The translations under genes and the position numbers were made by a program. A DNA stretch of 64,000 bases, taken from the NCBI RefSeq assembly GCF_013363975.1, contig NZ_JABWGN010000005.1, forward strand, positions 124,001 to 188,000, written 5' to 3'. Below the pieces are notes generated by a model. It was not told the DNA's origin. It saw only the letters and a program-made list of their open reading frames with translations, and made no database searches. The stretch comes from Nonomuraea montanisoli. GTDB lineage: Bacteria; Actinomycetota; Actinomycetes; Streptosporangiales; Streptosporangiaceae. Of this stretch, positions 1 through 7,615 are shown one piece after another. Numbering within the stretch: position 1 is the first letter of the stretch; each line of letters begins with the position of its first letter.

Positions 1-1
1 C

Positions 2-736
2 GGCTGCGACCTGCTGCCGACCGCCTTCTACCACGAGCTCAGGAACCACGTCCGCTTCGGCCACGAGGTCACCGCCATCGAGCAGGACGACCACTCGGTG
101 ACCCTGCACGTCCGCACCGCCTCGGGCCGCACGACGTTCACCGGCGACCACGCGATCTGCACGATCCCGTTCTCGGTGCTGCGCGACGTCGAGACCAGGC
201 CCGCCTTCTCGCGCCGCAAGCAGCGCGCCATCCGCGAGCTGCACTACAACGCCTCCACCAAGATCCTGTTCCAGGTACGGCGGCCGTTCTGGGAGCGCGG
301 CGACGGCATCGTCGGCGGCACCACGGTCACCGACCTGCCGATCCGGCGCATCTGCTACCCCTCGCACCCCGCGCCGGGCGACGAGCGGGCGGTGCTGCTG
401 GCCAGCTACACCTGGGGCCAGGACGCGCTGCGCTGGGGCGCGATGTCCCCACAGAAGCGGATCGAGCAGGCGCTGGAGGACGTCGCCAAGATCCACCCCG
501 AGATCCACGACCACTTCGAGTTCGGCGTCACCCACTCCTGGTACAACGACCCCTACGCGGCCGGGGCGTTCGCCCTGTTCGAGCCGCATCAGCAGACCAG
601 CCTGCACGACGCGATCGTCGCGCCGGAGGGGCGGGTGCACTTCGCGGGCGAGCACTGTTCGCTGTGGCACGCGTGGATCGAGGGGGCGCTGGAGTCGGGG
701 CTGAGCGCGGCACAGGCGGTGCACGAGGCGCCCTGA
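2..736 (+). CDS. Flavin monoamine/L-amino-acid oxidase, C-terminal part
   Basis: The gene enters from the left edge, so only about 244 C-terminal residues are visible. The end of the protein carries the FAD-binding signature of the flavin amine oxidase family (FAGEHCSLWHAWIEGALESG). The middle has the family's substrate-domain pattern (VRRPFWE followed by GGTTVTDLP). Members oxidise amines or L-amino acids to imines, releasing H2O2 or passing electrons onward. The N-terminal Rossmann dinucleotide motif lies outside the window, so substrate and exact subfamily cannot be set; L-amino-acid oxidase is the best guess. It converges on the small gene that starts at 1041, and no terminator is obvious in the 20-bp gap. 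Confidence 0.85.
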   Translation, partial: GCDLLPTAFYHELRNHVRFGHEVTAIEQDDHSVTLHVRTASGRTTFTGDHAICTIPFSVLRDVETRPAFSRRKQRAIRELHYNASTKILFQVRRPFWERGDGIVGGTTVTDLPIRRICYPSHPAPGDERAVLLASYTWGQDALRWGAMSPQKRIEQALEDVAKIHPEIHDHFEFGVTHSWYNDPYAAGAFALFEPHQQTSLHDAIVAPEGRVHFAGEHCSLWHAWIEGALESGLSAAQAVHEAP

Positions 737-756
737 CCCCGGCCCGCGGGTGCGGG

Positions 757-1041
757 TCAGTGCGCGGCGGGGCGGACGCTGTCGGCGTAGTGGCGCAGAT
801 GGGCGGCGGCCGTGGTGAGGTCGGCGGCGGCGGTCGTGCAGGCGGCCAGGTGGGCGTTCACCGCATGGCGCAGCCAGCGCGGCGCGACGCCGCCCGCCTC
901 CAGCCGCTCGCTGATCTCACGCAGGCGCTCGGCGCACTCGGCCAGCGCGCGGGCGTCGGTCTCCAGCACGACCGCGTGCGCGGTGATCGGCGCGGGATCG
1001 GCCGGACGCCGGGCCGGTCGCCGAGCGGGGGGACGGCGCAT
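757..1041 (-). CDS. Small helical hypothetical protein, last gene of the lipase/dioxygenase/P450 operon
   Basis: A 94-residue protein of unknown function. It begins with an Arg/Pro/Ala-rich basic stretch (residues 1-20) and continues as two or three amphipathic helices (ITAHAVVLETDARALAECAERL and later segments). There is no signal peptide, membrane segment or catalytic motif that I recognise. The start has a strong Shine-Dalgarno sequence (GGAGG, five bases upstream of ATG). It lies 38 bp behind the lipase-like gene on the same strand, so it is probably the fourth cistron of that operon. The helical pattern suggests a small binding or chaperone-like partner, but that is only a guess. Confidence 0.6.
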   Translation of the reverse strand: MRRPPARRPARRPADPAPITAHAVVLETDARALAECAERLREISERLEAGGVAPRWLRHAVNAHLAACTTAAADLTTAAAHLRHYADSVRPAAH

Positions 1042-1079
1042 GTGGACCTCCGATCAGAGGGTGGAGTGTGCTGCCGGGC

Positions 1080-3410
1080 TCAGGTGGTCGGCACCGGGAC
1101 GGCGGCGTCACGGAGGGTCCGGCGGGCGGTGGCCGACAGGCAGAGCAGCGGGCGGGCGCCGTCGAGACCCAGGTCGCGGAGCAGGCGGGCCAGCGGGTGG
1201 GCCGACCCGGGCGCGACGGTGAGCCGGAGCCAGGGCGCGGGGTGCAGCAGAGCCCGGCCGCGGGCCCGAACACAGGAGCGCAGCGTCGTGCCCGCGGCCC
1301 GCGCGTAGCCGACCAGGTCGCGCTCGCTCACCGGCAGCCCGGGACCGAGCCGCCCGCCCAGGACGAGCAGCCACTCCCCCGCAGCGGCGCTCCCGGCCGC
1401 GCTGTCCCCGTAAGCCCCGGCCCGAGAGGCTCCGCCGAGTCCGGCGGTGATGCGGGCGAGCCCCCTGGCCAGCCCGAACTCCAGCGGCAGCAGCGACGGC
1501 TCGCCGCCCCACAGCCGCGGCGCCAGGGCGGCGACGACGGCGGTGTCCACCACGGAGCCGGCCAGGAAGACGCCCGAGCGCCGCCGGTCGGCCCCGCGCA
1601 CCAGGTCGTACCAGCCGAGCGGCCCCCGGGCCCGCCACGGGCCGGGCACGACGACGCCGACGTGGAGCTCGCGGTGGACGCCCACGCTCGTGCGCCGGTT
1701 CCAGGCGGCGTGCACGGCGACGAGGGCGCGGCCGGCGACCCGCACGGCGGGGCCGAGCCCGGTCCCCTCCAGGAGCGCCGCCGCCACCGCCGGGTTCGCG
1801 GCGAAGTACGCGGTGAGCGCGCCGCCGTCCTGGCACCGGATCGGCAGCTCCACCCGGCCGCCCGGGCCGGGCACCGCGTGGGTGGGGACGGTGAGGAAGG
1901 GGAACCCCTCGGGTTCGGGCGGGTGGTCGAACAGCCGGTAGACCTGCGAGCGCACGACCGGCCCCCGGTACGGCGCGAGACGCCCGTCGATGTGGTCGCG
2001 GGCCTCGGGCAGGTCGGTGGCGATGTTGGCGACGTAGCGGTCGATGCTGTGGCAGAGCGGGAACAGGTGGGTGGCGTCGGAGTAGTCCACCACGTACCAG
2101 TCGGGATGCAGGTCGAAGCAGCCGCCTGCGCCCTGGCCGTCGAGGGTGGGGACGATGTCGTGCTGGTTGGTGACGCTGGCGACCCAGGTGTCCGGGTCGG
2201 CGGGCCGTTTGAAGTCGACGGGCGCGCCGACCGTGATGGCGTGGGTGACGGTGTGGCGGGCGCAGAACCCGGGGTCCTGCGCCAGGTTCATGACGGCCGC
2301 GCCGCCCGCGCTGTGCCCGATCAGAGCCAGTTCGGCGCCCTCGGGCAGGCCGTAGTCGGCGACGGCCTTGGCGAGGGCGCGGCTGTACGGGCTCGCGGCC
2401 AGCACGGCGCTGCTGAAGGCGCCGAGCAGGTCCTGGGGCGAGTCGTGGTCGGGCCGTCCGGACCGCATGCCGGGCGCCTGGACGACGTGGCGCACCACCC
2501 CGTCGGGGCCCTCGACGCTCTGGATGAGGACGCGGCCCGTGGTGCCGATCACGCTGATGTTGCCGAGGAAGCCGAGCAGGGATCCCTTCGTGGCCAGCCG
2601 CGCGGACTCGGTCTCGGCCGGCTCGACCCGGCGCGCGGCTCCCTCGCCCCTGTCGAGCACGGCGACGGCCCGGTTGCTCATGCCGGTGACCGGGTCGGCC
2701 GTGGCGTAGCCCGTGCCCGTGGCGATCAGCCAGGCGGTGGCGTCGTTGAGCGGGTTCTCGTCCAGCAGCGCCCGCAGGGCGAGGACCTCGCCGAAGACGG
2801 GGGCGAGCTGGCTGAGCACGCGCACGGCGCCGCGGTCCGCGAGCAGCGCGCGCAGGGCGCGGACGGCCTCCAGGTCGCGGTCCGCGGCGGCCGCCTCGAC
2901 GAGCCGGTTGAGCATCGGGTCTCCGGTCAGCTCGGGGTGGTCGACCGCGACGGCCGCGATCCGCAGCCGCAGCGAGGTGGCCAGGACGCGTACGGCCAGG
3001 CTCTCCGCGCCCGCGAGCGCGCCGAGCGCGGCGGCCAGGGACACGGGCCGGCCACCCGCGGGAGCCCACCCGAGGCCCCTGCCGTCGGTGATCGCGCGCA
3101 GCAGCGCCCGCTGGGTCCGCCAGCCCGCGGAGGGTGCGTGCGGCAGGGCCTTGAGCAGGGCGCCGTCGGTGAGGGCGGCCGTGGCGTGGACGGCCGCCCC
3201 GCGGACCGTGACCCCGATGTCGACCAGCTCACGCGCCGCCACCCGCAACGACTCCGCCGCCGGCCCGATCCCCTCCCCCTCCGGACCGCGCGACGCTTCC
3301 GAGGCCGGGCCGTCCCCCTCCGGACCACGCGACGGCTCCGCGTCCGCGGCAGACTCGCCGCCCGCCGATACACCCGACGGCTCACCGGCCGCGCCGGGGT
3401 CGCCGGTCAT
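1080..3410 (-). CDS. Alpha/beta-hydrolase, lipase-like (GHSAGG), coupled to the COX-like gene
   Basis: A 776-residue protein. Residues 1-50 are a Gly/Glu/Pro-rich low-complexity tail and 50-260 are helical without a clear family. An alpha/beta-hydrolase core follows with the nucleophile elbow GHSAGG at 365-370 (Ser367). Likely acid and His partners are Asp418 (NQHDIVP) and His448 or His454 (DATHLFPLCHS). This arrangement resembles lipase class 3-type enzymes. There is no signal peptide, so it should act inside the cell. The ATG at 3410 overlaps the upstream gene's stop in an ATGA, so it is translationally coupled to the dioxygenase. Inferred role: release of free fatty acid from membrane or storage lipid for the dioxygenase. 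The longer open frame upstream of 3410 is antisense-like noise over the dioxygenase gene. Confidence 0.75.
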   Translation of the reverse strand: MTGDPGAAGEPSGVSAGGESAADAEPSRGPEGDGPASEASRGPEGEGIGPAAESLRVAARELVDIGVTVRGAAVHATAALTDGALLKALPHAPSAGWRTQRALLRAITDGRGLGWAPAGGRPVSLAAALGALAGAESLAVRVLATSLRLRIAAVAVDHPELTGDPMLNRLVEAAAADRDLEAVRALRALLADRGAVRVLSQLAPVFGEVLALRALLDENPLNDATAWLIATGTGYATADPVTGMSNRAVAVLDRGEGAARRVEPAETESARLATKGSLLGFLGNISVIGTTGRVLIQSVEGPDGVVRHVVQAPGMRSGRPDHDSPQDLLGAFSSAVLAASPYSRALAKAVADYGLPEGAELALIGHSAGGAAVMNLAQDPGFCARHTVTHAITVGAPVDFKRPADPDTWVASVTNQHDIVPTLDGQGAGGCFDLHPDWYVVDYSDATHLFPLCHSIDRYVANIATDLPEARDHIDGRLAPYRGPVVRSQVYRLFDHPPEPEGFPFLTVPTHAVPGPGGRVELPIRCQDGGALTAYFAANPAVAAALLEGTGLGPAVRVAGRALVAVHAAWNRRTSVGVHRELHVGVVVPGPWRARGPLGWYDLVRGADRRRSGVFLAGSVVDTAVVAALAPRLWGGEPSLLPLEFGLARGLARITAGLGGASRAGAYGDSAAGSAAAGEWLLVLGGRLGPGLPVSERDLVGYARAAGTTLRSCVRARGRALLHPAPWLRLTVAPGSAHPLARLLRDLGLDGARPLLCLSATARRTLRDAAVPVPTT

Positions 3411-5026
3411 CGGGTCGCGCCGCGGGTCGTGCCGGCGCGGGAGGCGGCGGCACCGGGGACGGCGGCGCGGGTCATGCTGACGAAGCGGGGACGCGGGCCC
3501 TCGGGGACGTTGCGGCGCACCACGTCCGACAGCCTCCTCGTGGACGCGATGATCCGCATGCCGGTCGGCGAGAAGGTGGCGGCGTTGAACACCCGCGGCG
3601 CCAGCAGCGGATTGGTCAGCGCCTGGGAGAACGCGTCGATCGCGATGATCTTCGTGAGGAGGGGCGGCAGGATGGCGTCGGGAGATCCGGGCTCCTCGGC
3701 GAACAGCCCCACGTACAGGTCGAGGTCGTCCACGTCGCGATAGAGCTCCCGCAGCGCGCCGCTGACCCGCCGGTCGCCGGAGACGTGCTCGAAGCGGCGC
3801 ACCCGGGGGAACCGGCAGTGCTCGCGGTAGCTGTTGTAGGGGGCCAGGGCGAGGGCCCGGGAGTCGGCGATGCTGGCCGCGTCCACCTCCCGGAGCAGCG
3901 GGTCGGTGTTGAACAGGCCGATCCGGCCGGCGCGCTGGCGTGAGGCGTCCTCGAAGAGGCGCCCGAGGCCCGGTCCGGGGATCAGCGCGCCGCCCAGGAG
4001 CGTGTCGGCCATCGGCAGCTCGCGGCCGCCCACCGACAGCCGCGAGGGGATCAGGCCGTGCCAGCGGTAGACGAGGTTGAACTCGACCGACGCCCAGTTC
4101 TCGCGGTGCCACGGCGCGCGGGCCAGTAGCGTCGTCAGGCCCGGGTCGAGGGTGAAGCGGAAGTGGTACGGGGTGATGTGGTTGATGTACTCCTCGACCA
4201 CCAGCTTGATGAGCAGCACGATGAGGATGTTGCGGGCGGTCTGGAACAGCCGCTCGTCGTCCCAGCGCGGATGGGCCTCGGCGAGCCGCCGGGCCACCCT
4301 GTTGTGCTCGCGCAGGAACAGCACCGTGAGCATGGTGAAGCCGATCTGGATGTTGCCCCGGTCGCTGCCGGTCGCGAACAGGGTGTCGCGCTGGGCGTCG
4401 GTGAGCTCGTCGAAGCGGATCACGCTCAGCGGGGCGAACTCCGGCTTGATCTTGCCGTTCTCGCACAGGTGGGGCGGGAACTCGCCGCCGTCGATGATCT
4501 GGCTCTTGAGCAGCCCGCCGTCGAACGCGCGCAGCGCCGCCGTCGCGTCCTGGTGCAGGCCGTAGAGCTGGTTGAGGTCGATGTGGTGGTTGGAGCTGTT
4601 CTTGCGCGGGTCGCGCGGGACGTTGACGTCGCCGCGCAGGAAGCCGTCGGTGAACCACTGGGCGAAGTAGGCGAACAGCACCGTGGAGCGCGGGCACGGG
4701 ATCATGGCGTCGCCGCGGGTGAACAGCTCGGCGGCCCGTTCGGGGGTGGGCCGGCCGTCGCCCGCCGCGGTGTGCGGCGGCAGGTGCCGGCCGCTGTAGG
4801 TGCGGTCGGTGAGCGACGCCCAGGACGTGTAGTCGCCCATCGTGCTCAGCGGCTCGGGCCGCGGGGGCATCTCACGGACCGCGTGGTCGATCAGCGAGGC
4901 GTTGAGGCGACGCCGGAGCGGCGGGACGGCCTGCGCGAGGTCCCAGAACGGCCGGCCGTTGGTGAGCGCCAGGAACCGGAGCCGGTTGGCGGCCCCGTCG
5001 ACCGCGATGCCGCGCGCGCTCGTCAT
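3407..5026 (-). CDS. Cyclooxygenase-like haem dioxygenase (animal haem peroxidase family)
   Basis: A 539-residue protein that can be followed along the cyclooxygenase catalytic domain almost end to end. LFLREHNRVARRL (236-248) and LFQTARNILI (260-269) match the COX helices. VVEEYINHITPYHFRF (276-291) matches the COX segment carrying Tyr348. EFNLVYRWHGLIP (315-327) supplies the radical Tyr320 and the proximal haem ligand His323. FAQWFTDGF (121-129) keeps the Gln of the distal site (Q123) but has Asp127 where COX has distal His207. No EGF or membrane-binding domain is present, as in cyanobacterial linoleate 10S-dioxygenase and the dioxygenase half of fungal Ppo/linoleate diol synthases. Expected reaction: O2 insertion into an unsaturated fatty acid to give a hydroperoxide. 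The start at 5026 overlaps the P450 stop (ATGA). Residue loss at the peroxidase site fits hand-over of an unreduced hydroperoxide. Confidence 0.9.
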   Translation of the reverse strand: MTSARGIAVDGAANRLRFLALTNGRPFWDLAQAVPPLRRRLNASLIDHAVREMPPRPEPLSTMGDYTSWASLTDRTYSGRHLPPHTAAGDGRPTPERAAELFTRGDAMIPCPRSTVLFAYFAQWFTDGFLRGDVNVPRDPRKNSSNHHIDLNQLYGLHQDATAALRAFDGGLLKSQIIDGGEFPPHLCENGKIKPEFAPLSVIRFDELTDAQRDTLFATGSDRGNIQIGFTMLTVLFLREHNRVARRLAEAHPRWDDERLFQTARNILIVLLIKLVVEEYINHITPYHFRFTLDPGLTTLLARAPWHRENWASVEFNLVYRWHGLIPSRLSVGGRELPMADTLLGGALIPGPGLGRLFEDASRQRAGRIGLFNTDPLLREVDAASIADSRALALAPYNSYREHCRFPRVRRFEHVSGDRRVSGALRELYRDVDDLDLYVGLFAEEPGSPDAILPPLLTKIIAIDAFSQALTNPLLAPRVFNAATFSPTGMRIIASTRRLSDVVRRNVPEGPRPRFVSMTRAAVPGAAASRAGTTRGATR

Positions 5027-6330
5027 GCCTGCTCCCCCTCGGTGCCGAGGCCGAGCACGAACCGGTCGGGGAAGATCCCGTGCGAGCGGATCACCCGCCC
5101 TTCCGGTGGCGGGAGCAGGCGTACGCCGGGGCGCAGCAGCAGGCGGCGTACGACCTCGCAGATGACGACCCGGGCGGGATGGACGCCGAGGCACGCGTGG
5201 TGGCCGTGACCGAAGAACAGGTGGTGGTGTCCGGGCCGGTCGAGGCGGAACGCGTCGGGCTCGGTCACCACGTCCGCGTCGAACATGGCCGAGGCCGGCG
5301 CGGCGAGCACGAACGTGCCCGCGGGGATCAGCGTGGCGCGCGGCGTGCCGGCGGCCAGCACGTGGTCACGCTCGCACAGCCGGGGAAGCAGCTTGAAGAA
5401 CGGGTTGAACCGCAGCGCCTCCCAGACGTGGGCGTCGAAGCGAGCGGGATCGGGCTCGGCGGCCGCCTCGACGGCCCCGGCCAGCACCTCGGGACGCAGC
5501 AGGAGCTGCTCGACCGCCTCGGCCATGGCGCCGGGCGCGCTCTCCACGAAGCCCAGCGGCAGGCCGGCCATGTTGACCACGATGCGCTCGTCGTCCACGC
5601 CGATCCCGGCGGGCAGGACGGTGTCCGCGAGCCGGGCGAACACGTGGTCGGGCACCTGCTCGCCGGCCCGCCGGGCGGCCCGGAGCCCGGCGAGCCGGTC
5701 GCGCAGGTACGCCGTCATGTCGGCGCCCGCCTGGGCCGACGCGGCCTGGAGGTCGGGGTCGCCCGCGAAGTTGGCGAAGCCGTCGGTGACGATCGCCCGC
5801 GTCCACCGCGACAGGGTCTGCCGGTCGGGGCCGGGGAAGCCGAAGTACGTCGCGCAGACCTCCAGCGCGACGTGGCGGAACAGCGTGTGGACGGCCTCGA
5901 CGCGGCCGTGCGGCCAGGCGGCGTCGAGCGCCTCGTCGGCGACCCGCCCGGCCAGCTCGCGCACCCGGGCCGTGTCGCGCTGGTCGAGCATGACCTGCAT
6001 GAGGCCCCGGTCGCGCCAGTTCATCGCCGTGGCGTCGCGGCCCAGCATGAACGGGCCGCCCAGCGCGGCGTCGAGGCGCGGGCCGAAGGCGCGTACCGAG
6101 AAGACCGACTCGTGGGAGAGCACCTCGGTGACGTCGGCGAAGCGGGTCACCACCGTGAAGGCCGGCGTGACGAAGACGGGACGCCGCTCGCGCAGCTCGG
6201 CGAACAGGGCGCGCCATTCGGTGCGCATCCACTCCCGCACGAGGCCGAACGCGGACATCGGGTCGCGGGCCAGCGCCTCGTCGTATCGGTCGAGATAGCC
6301 GCCCGTGGTCGTCTGACCGGCAGCGCCCAT
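5023..6330 (-). CDS. Cytochrome P450 with non-canonical I helix, probable hydroperoxide-metabolising P450
   Basis: A 435-residue P450. The haem loop FGHGHHACLG (373-382) has the thiolate Cys380, and the ExxR motif is EALR (304-307). The I-helix segment reads AGLPLGFVES (255-264), where monooxygenases normally have AG-acid-Thr-Thr, so the acid-alcohol pair needed to activate O2 is missing. That is a feature of P450s that use hydroperoxides directly, such as CYP74 enzymes, Ppo-type isomerases or peroxygenases. I chose ATG 6330 because GGAAGGGG sits eight bases upstream; an upstream ATG at 6390 would add 20 poor residues over a palindrome. First gene of the operon with the COX-like dioxygenase, whose start overlaps its stop. 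Inferred role: isomerise or cleave the fatty-acid hydroperoxide. A redox partner gene is not seen nearby. Confidence 0.9.
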   Translation of the reverse strand: MGAAGQTTTGGYLDRYDEALARDPMSAFGLVREWMRTEWRALFAELRERRPVFVTPAFTVVTRFADVTEVLSHESVFSVRAFGPRLDAALGGPFMLGRDATAMNWRDRGLMQVMLDQRDTARVRELAGRVADEALDAAWPHGRVEAVHTLFRHVALEVCATYFGFPGPDRQTLSRWTRAIVTDGFANFAGDPDLQAASAQAGADMTAYLRDRLAGLRAARRAGEQVPDHVFARLADTVLPAGIGVDDERIVVNMAGLPLGFVESAPGAMAEAVEQLLLRPEVLAGAVEAAAEPDPARFDAHVWEALRFNPFFKLLPRLCERDHVLAAGTPRATLIPAGTFVLAAPASAMFDADVVTEPDAFRLDRPGHHHLFFGHGHHACLGVHPARVVICEVVRRLLLRPGVRLLPPPEGRVIRSHGIFPDRFVLGLGTEGEQA

Positions 6331-6378
6331 GCCAGTGGCCCCTTCCGTCTGAAGCCGGAGCGAACAGAGATCATCACG

Positions 6379-6392
6379 TTGTGTAGCCACAA
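6379..6392. promoter_or_regulatory. TTGTG-N4-CACAA inverted repeat upstream of the P450 operon
   Basis: Perfect 5-bp arms (TTGTG and CACAA) around TAGC, about 50 bp upstream of the chosen P450 start. The TTGTG/CACAA form is common for MarR- or PadR-type operators. No such regulator is encoded next to it, so a binding protein acting in trans is assumed. Confidence 0.4.
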
Positions 6393-6451
6393 TCTAGACA
6401 GGGACGCGGCGTCGGCTCAGGGTTACGGTGCGCAGTGTTTTGATTCCTTGC

Positions 6452-6469
6452 AGTGACGATGTCGTCACT
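6452..6469. promoter_or_regulatory. 18-bp palindrome AGTGACGA-TG-TCGTCACT between P450 operon and desaturase
   Basis: Eight-base arms are perfectly complementary around a TG centre. The element lies midway in the divergent intergenic region between the P450 start (6330) and the desaturase start (6565), where a dimeric repressor could control both directions. This supports, but does not prove, co-regulation of desaturation and oxygenation of fatty acids. Confidence 0.5.
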
Positions 6470-6564
6470 TCCCGGCCATTGCCGTGGCGAGGGGACGCGG
6501 CCTTTGAATGGTGAGCCTGAAGGGTGAGCCGCAGCATCCCCCTTCGCTGATCACGGGAGGTAGC

Positions 6565-7521
6565 GTGACGTCGTCGGCCATCCCCCAGCCGGGCTCGGGC
6601 ACGGCGGAGACGGTGACGGTCACCACCGGCCGCCGCACCGCCTACCTGGTCGTCCTCGTCGTGCTTCCCGTGCTGCTGCTGGTGCTCGCCGTGCCCGCCG
6701 TGTGGGGGTGGGGCATCGGGCCGCGCGACCTGGTCATCGCGGTGGTGATGTACCTCGTCAGCATCTTCGGGATCGCCATCGGCTACCACCGGCTGTTCAC
6801 CCACCGGGCCTTCCGGTGCCGCCGGCCGCTGCGCGTCGCGCTCATGCTGGCGGGCGGCATGGCGGTCGAGGGCCCGGTCACGCTGTGGACGGCCGAGCAC
6901 CGGCGGCACCACAAGTACGCCGACCGCGAGGGCGACCCGCACTCCCCGTGGCGCTACGGCGACGACGGCTGGGCCCTGCTGCGCGGCATGGCCCACGCCC
7001 ACGTCGGCTGGTTCTACACCGCGCGCCGGCGCTCCAGCCGCCGGCACTGGGTGCCCGACCTGCTGGCCGACCCGGACGTGCGCCGGTTCGACGCCGCCTA
7101 CCCGGCCGTCGCCGCGCTGTCGTTCGCGCTGCCGGCCCTCGTGGGCGGGCTGTGGTCGTGGTCGTGGACGGGCGCGTGGACGGCCTTCTTCTGGGGCGGC
7201 CTGGTCCGCTACGCCGTGGTCCATCACGTCACGTGGTCGGTGAACTCCGTCGCCCACACCTTCGGCGACCGCCCGTTCCGCACCCGCGACCGCTCGTCGA
7301 ACGTGTGGTGGGTGGCGCTGCTGACGCTCGGCGAGGGCTGGCACAACTGGCATCACGTGGAGCCGACCTGCGCCCGGCACGGGGTGCTCCGGGGCCAGGT
7401 CGATCCGAGCGCGCGGCTGATCCGCTGGTTCGAGCGGGCCGGCTGGGCGTACGGGGTGCACTGGCCCGACCCCGCCCGGCTGCGAGCCAGGCTCGCGGAC
7501 CGCGACGCCTCACCCGGCTGA
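6565..7521 (+). CDS. Membrane fatty-acid (acyl-CoA/acyl-lipid) desaturase
   Basis: A 318-residue di-iron membrane desaturase. The three His boxes are HRLFTH (75-80), HRRHH (112-116) and HNWHH (260-264). Hydrophobic spans lie at about 26-48, 55-73, 85-105 and 183-215. These enzymes insert a cis double bond, usually delta-9, into an acyl chain using O2 and a ferredoxin or cytochrome b5-like donor. I chose GTG 6565 because GGGAGG lies four bases upstream; the ATG at 6508 would add 19 residues without a good ribosome site. It is divergent from the P450/COX-like operon and would make the unsaturated fatty acid that a dioxygenase needs. That functional link is an inference from position and chemistry. 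Confidence 0.9.
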   Translation: MTSSAIPQPGSGTAETVTVTTGRRTAYLVVLVVLPVLLLVLAVPAVWGWGIGPRDLVIAVVMYLVSIFGIAIGYHRLFTHRAFRCRRPLRVALMLAGGMAVEGPVTLWTAEHRRHHKYADREGDPHSPWRYGDDGWALLRGMAHAHVGWFYTARRRSSRRHWVPDLLADPDVRRFDAAYPAVAALSFALPALVGGLWSWSWTGAWTAFFWGGLVRYAVVHHVTWSVNSVAHTFGDRPFRTRDRSSNVWWVALLTLGEGWHNWHHVEPTCARHGVLRGQVDPSARLIRWFERAGWAYGVHWPDPARLRARLADRDASPG

Positions 7522-7536
7522 CGCGCCCGCCGACCC

Positions 7537-7586
7537 CAGGGGGTCCTGTGCCGGTGCCGGCCCCGGCAGGGGGTCCTGTGCCGGTG
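7537..7586. repeat. 20-bp direct repeat, two copies at 30-bp period
   Basis: CAGGGGGTCCTGTGCCGGTG occurs at 7537-7556 and again, identical, at 7567-7586. It fills most of the gap between the desaturase stop and the LtrA-family start. Because CCGGTG..CCGG segments are self-complementary it could fold, but no U-tract follows. Confidence 0.7.
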
Positions 7587-7615
7587 GCCGGCCGCGGCGA
7601 AATATCGTCGGAGGC

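Noticed and set aside
1068..3743. Long plus-strand open frame opposite the lipase-like gene
   Set aside because: It is an antisense frame over a well-supported GxSxG hydrolase gene; its product is Arg/Gly/Pro-rich without domain pattern, as expected in high-GC antisense DNA.
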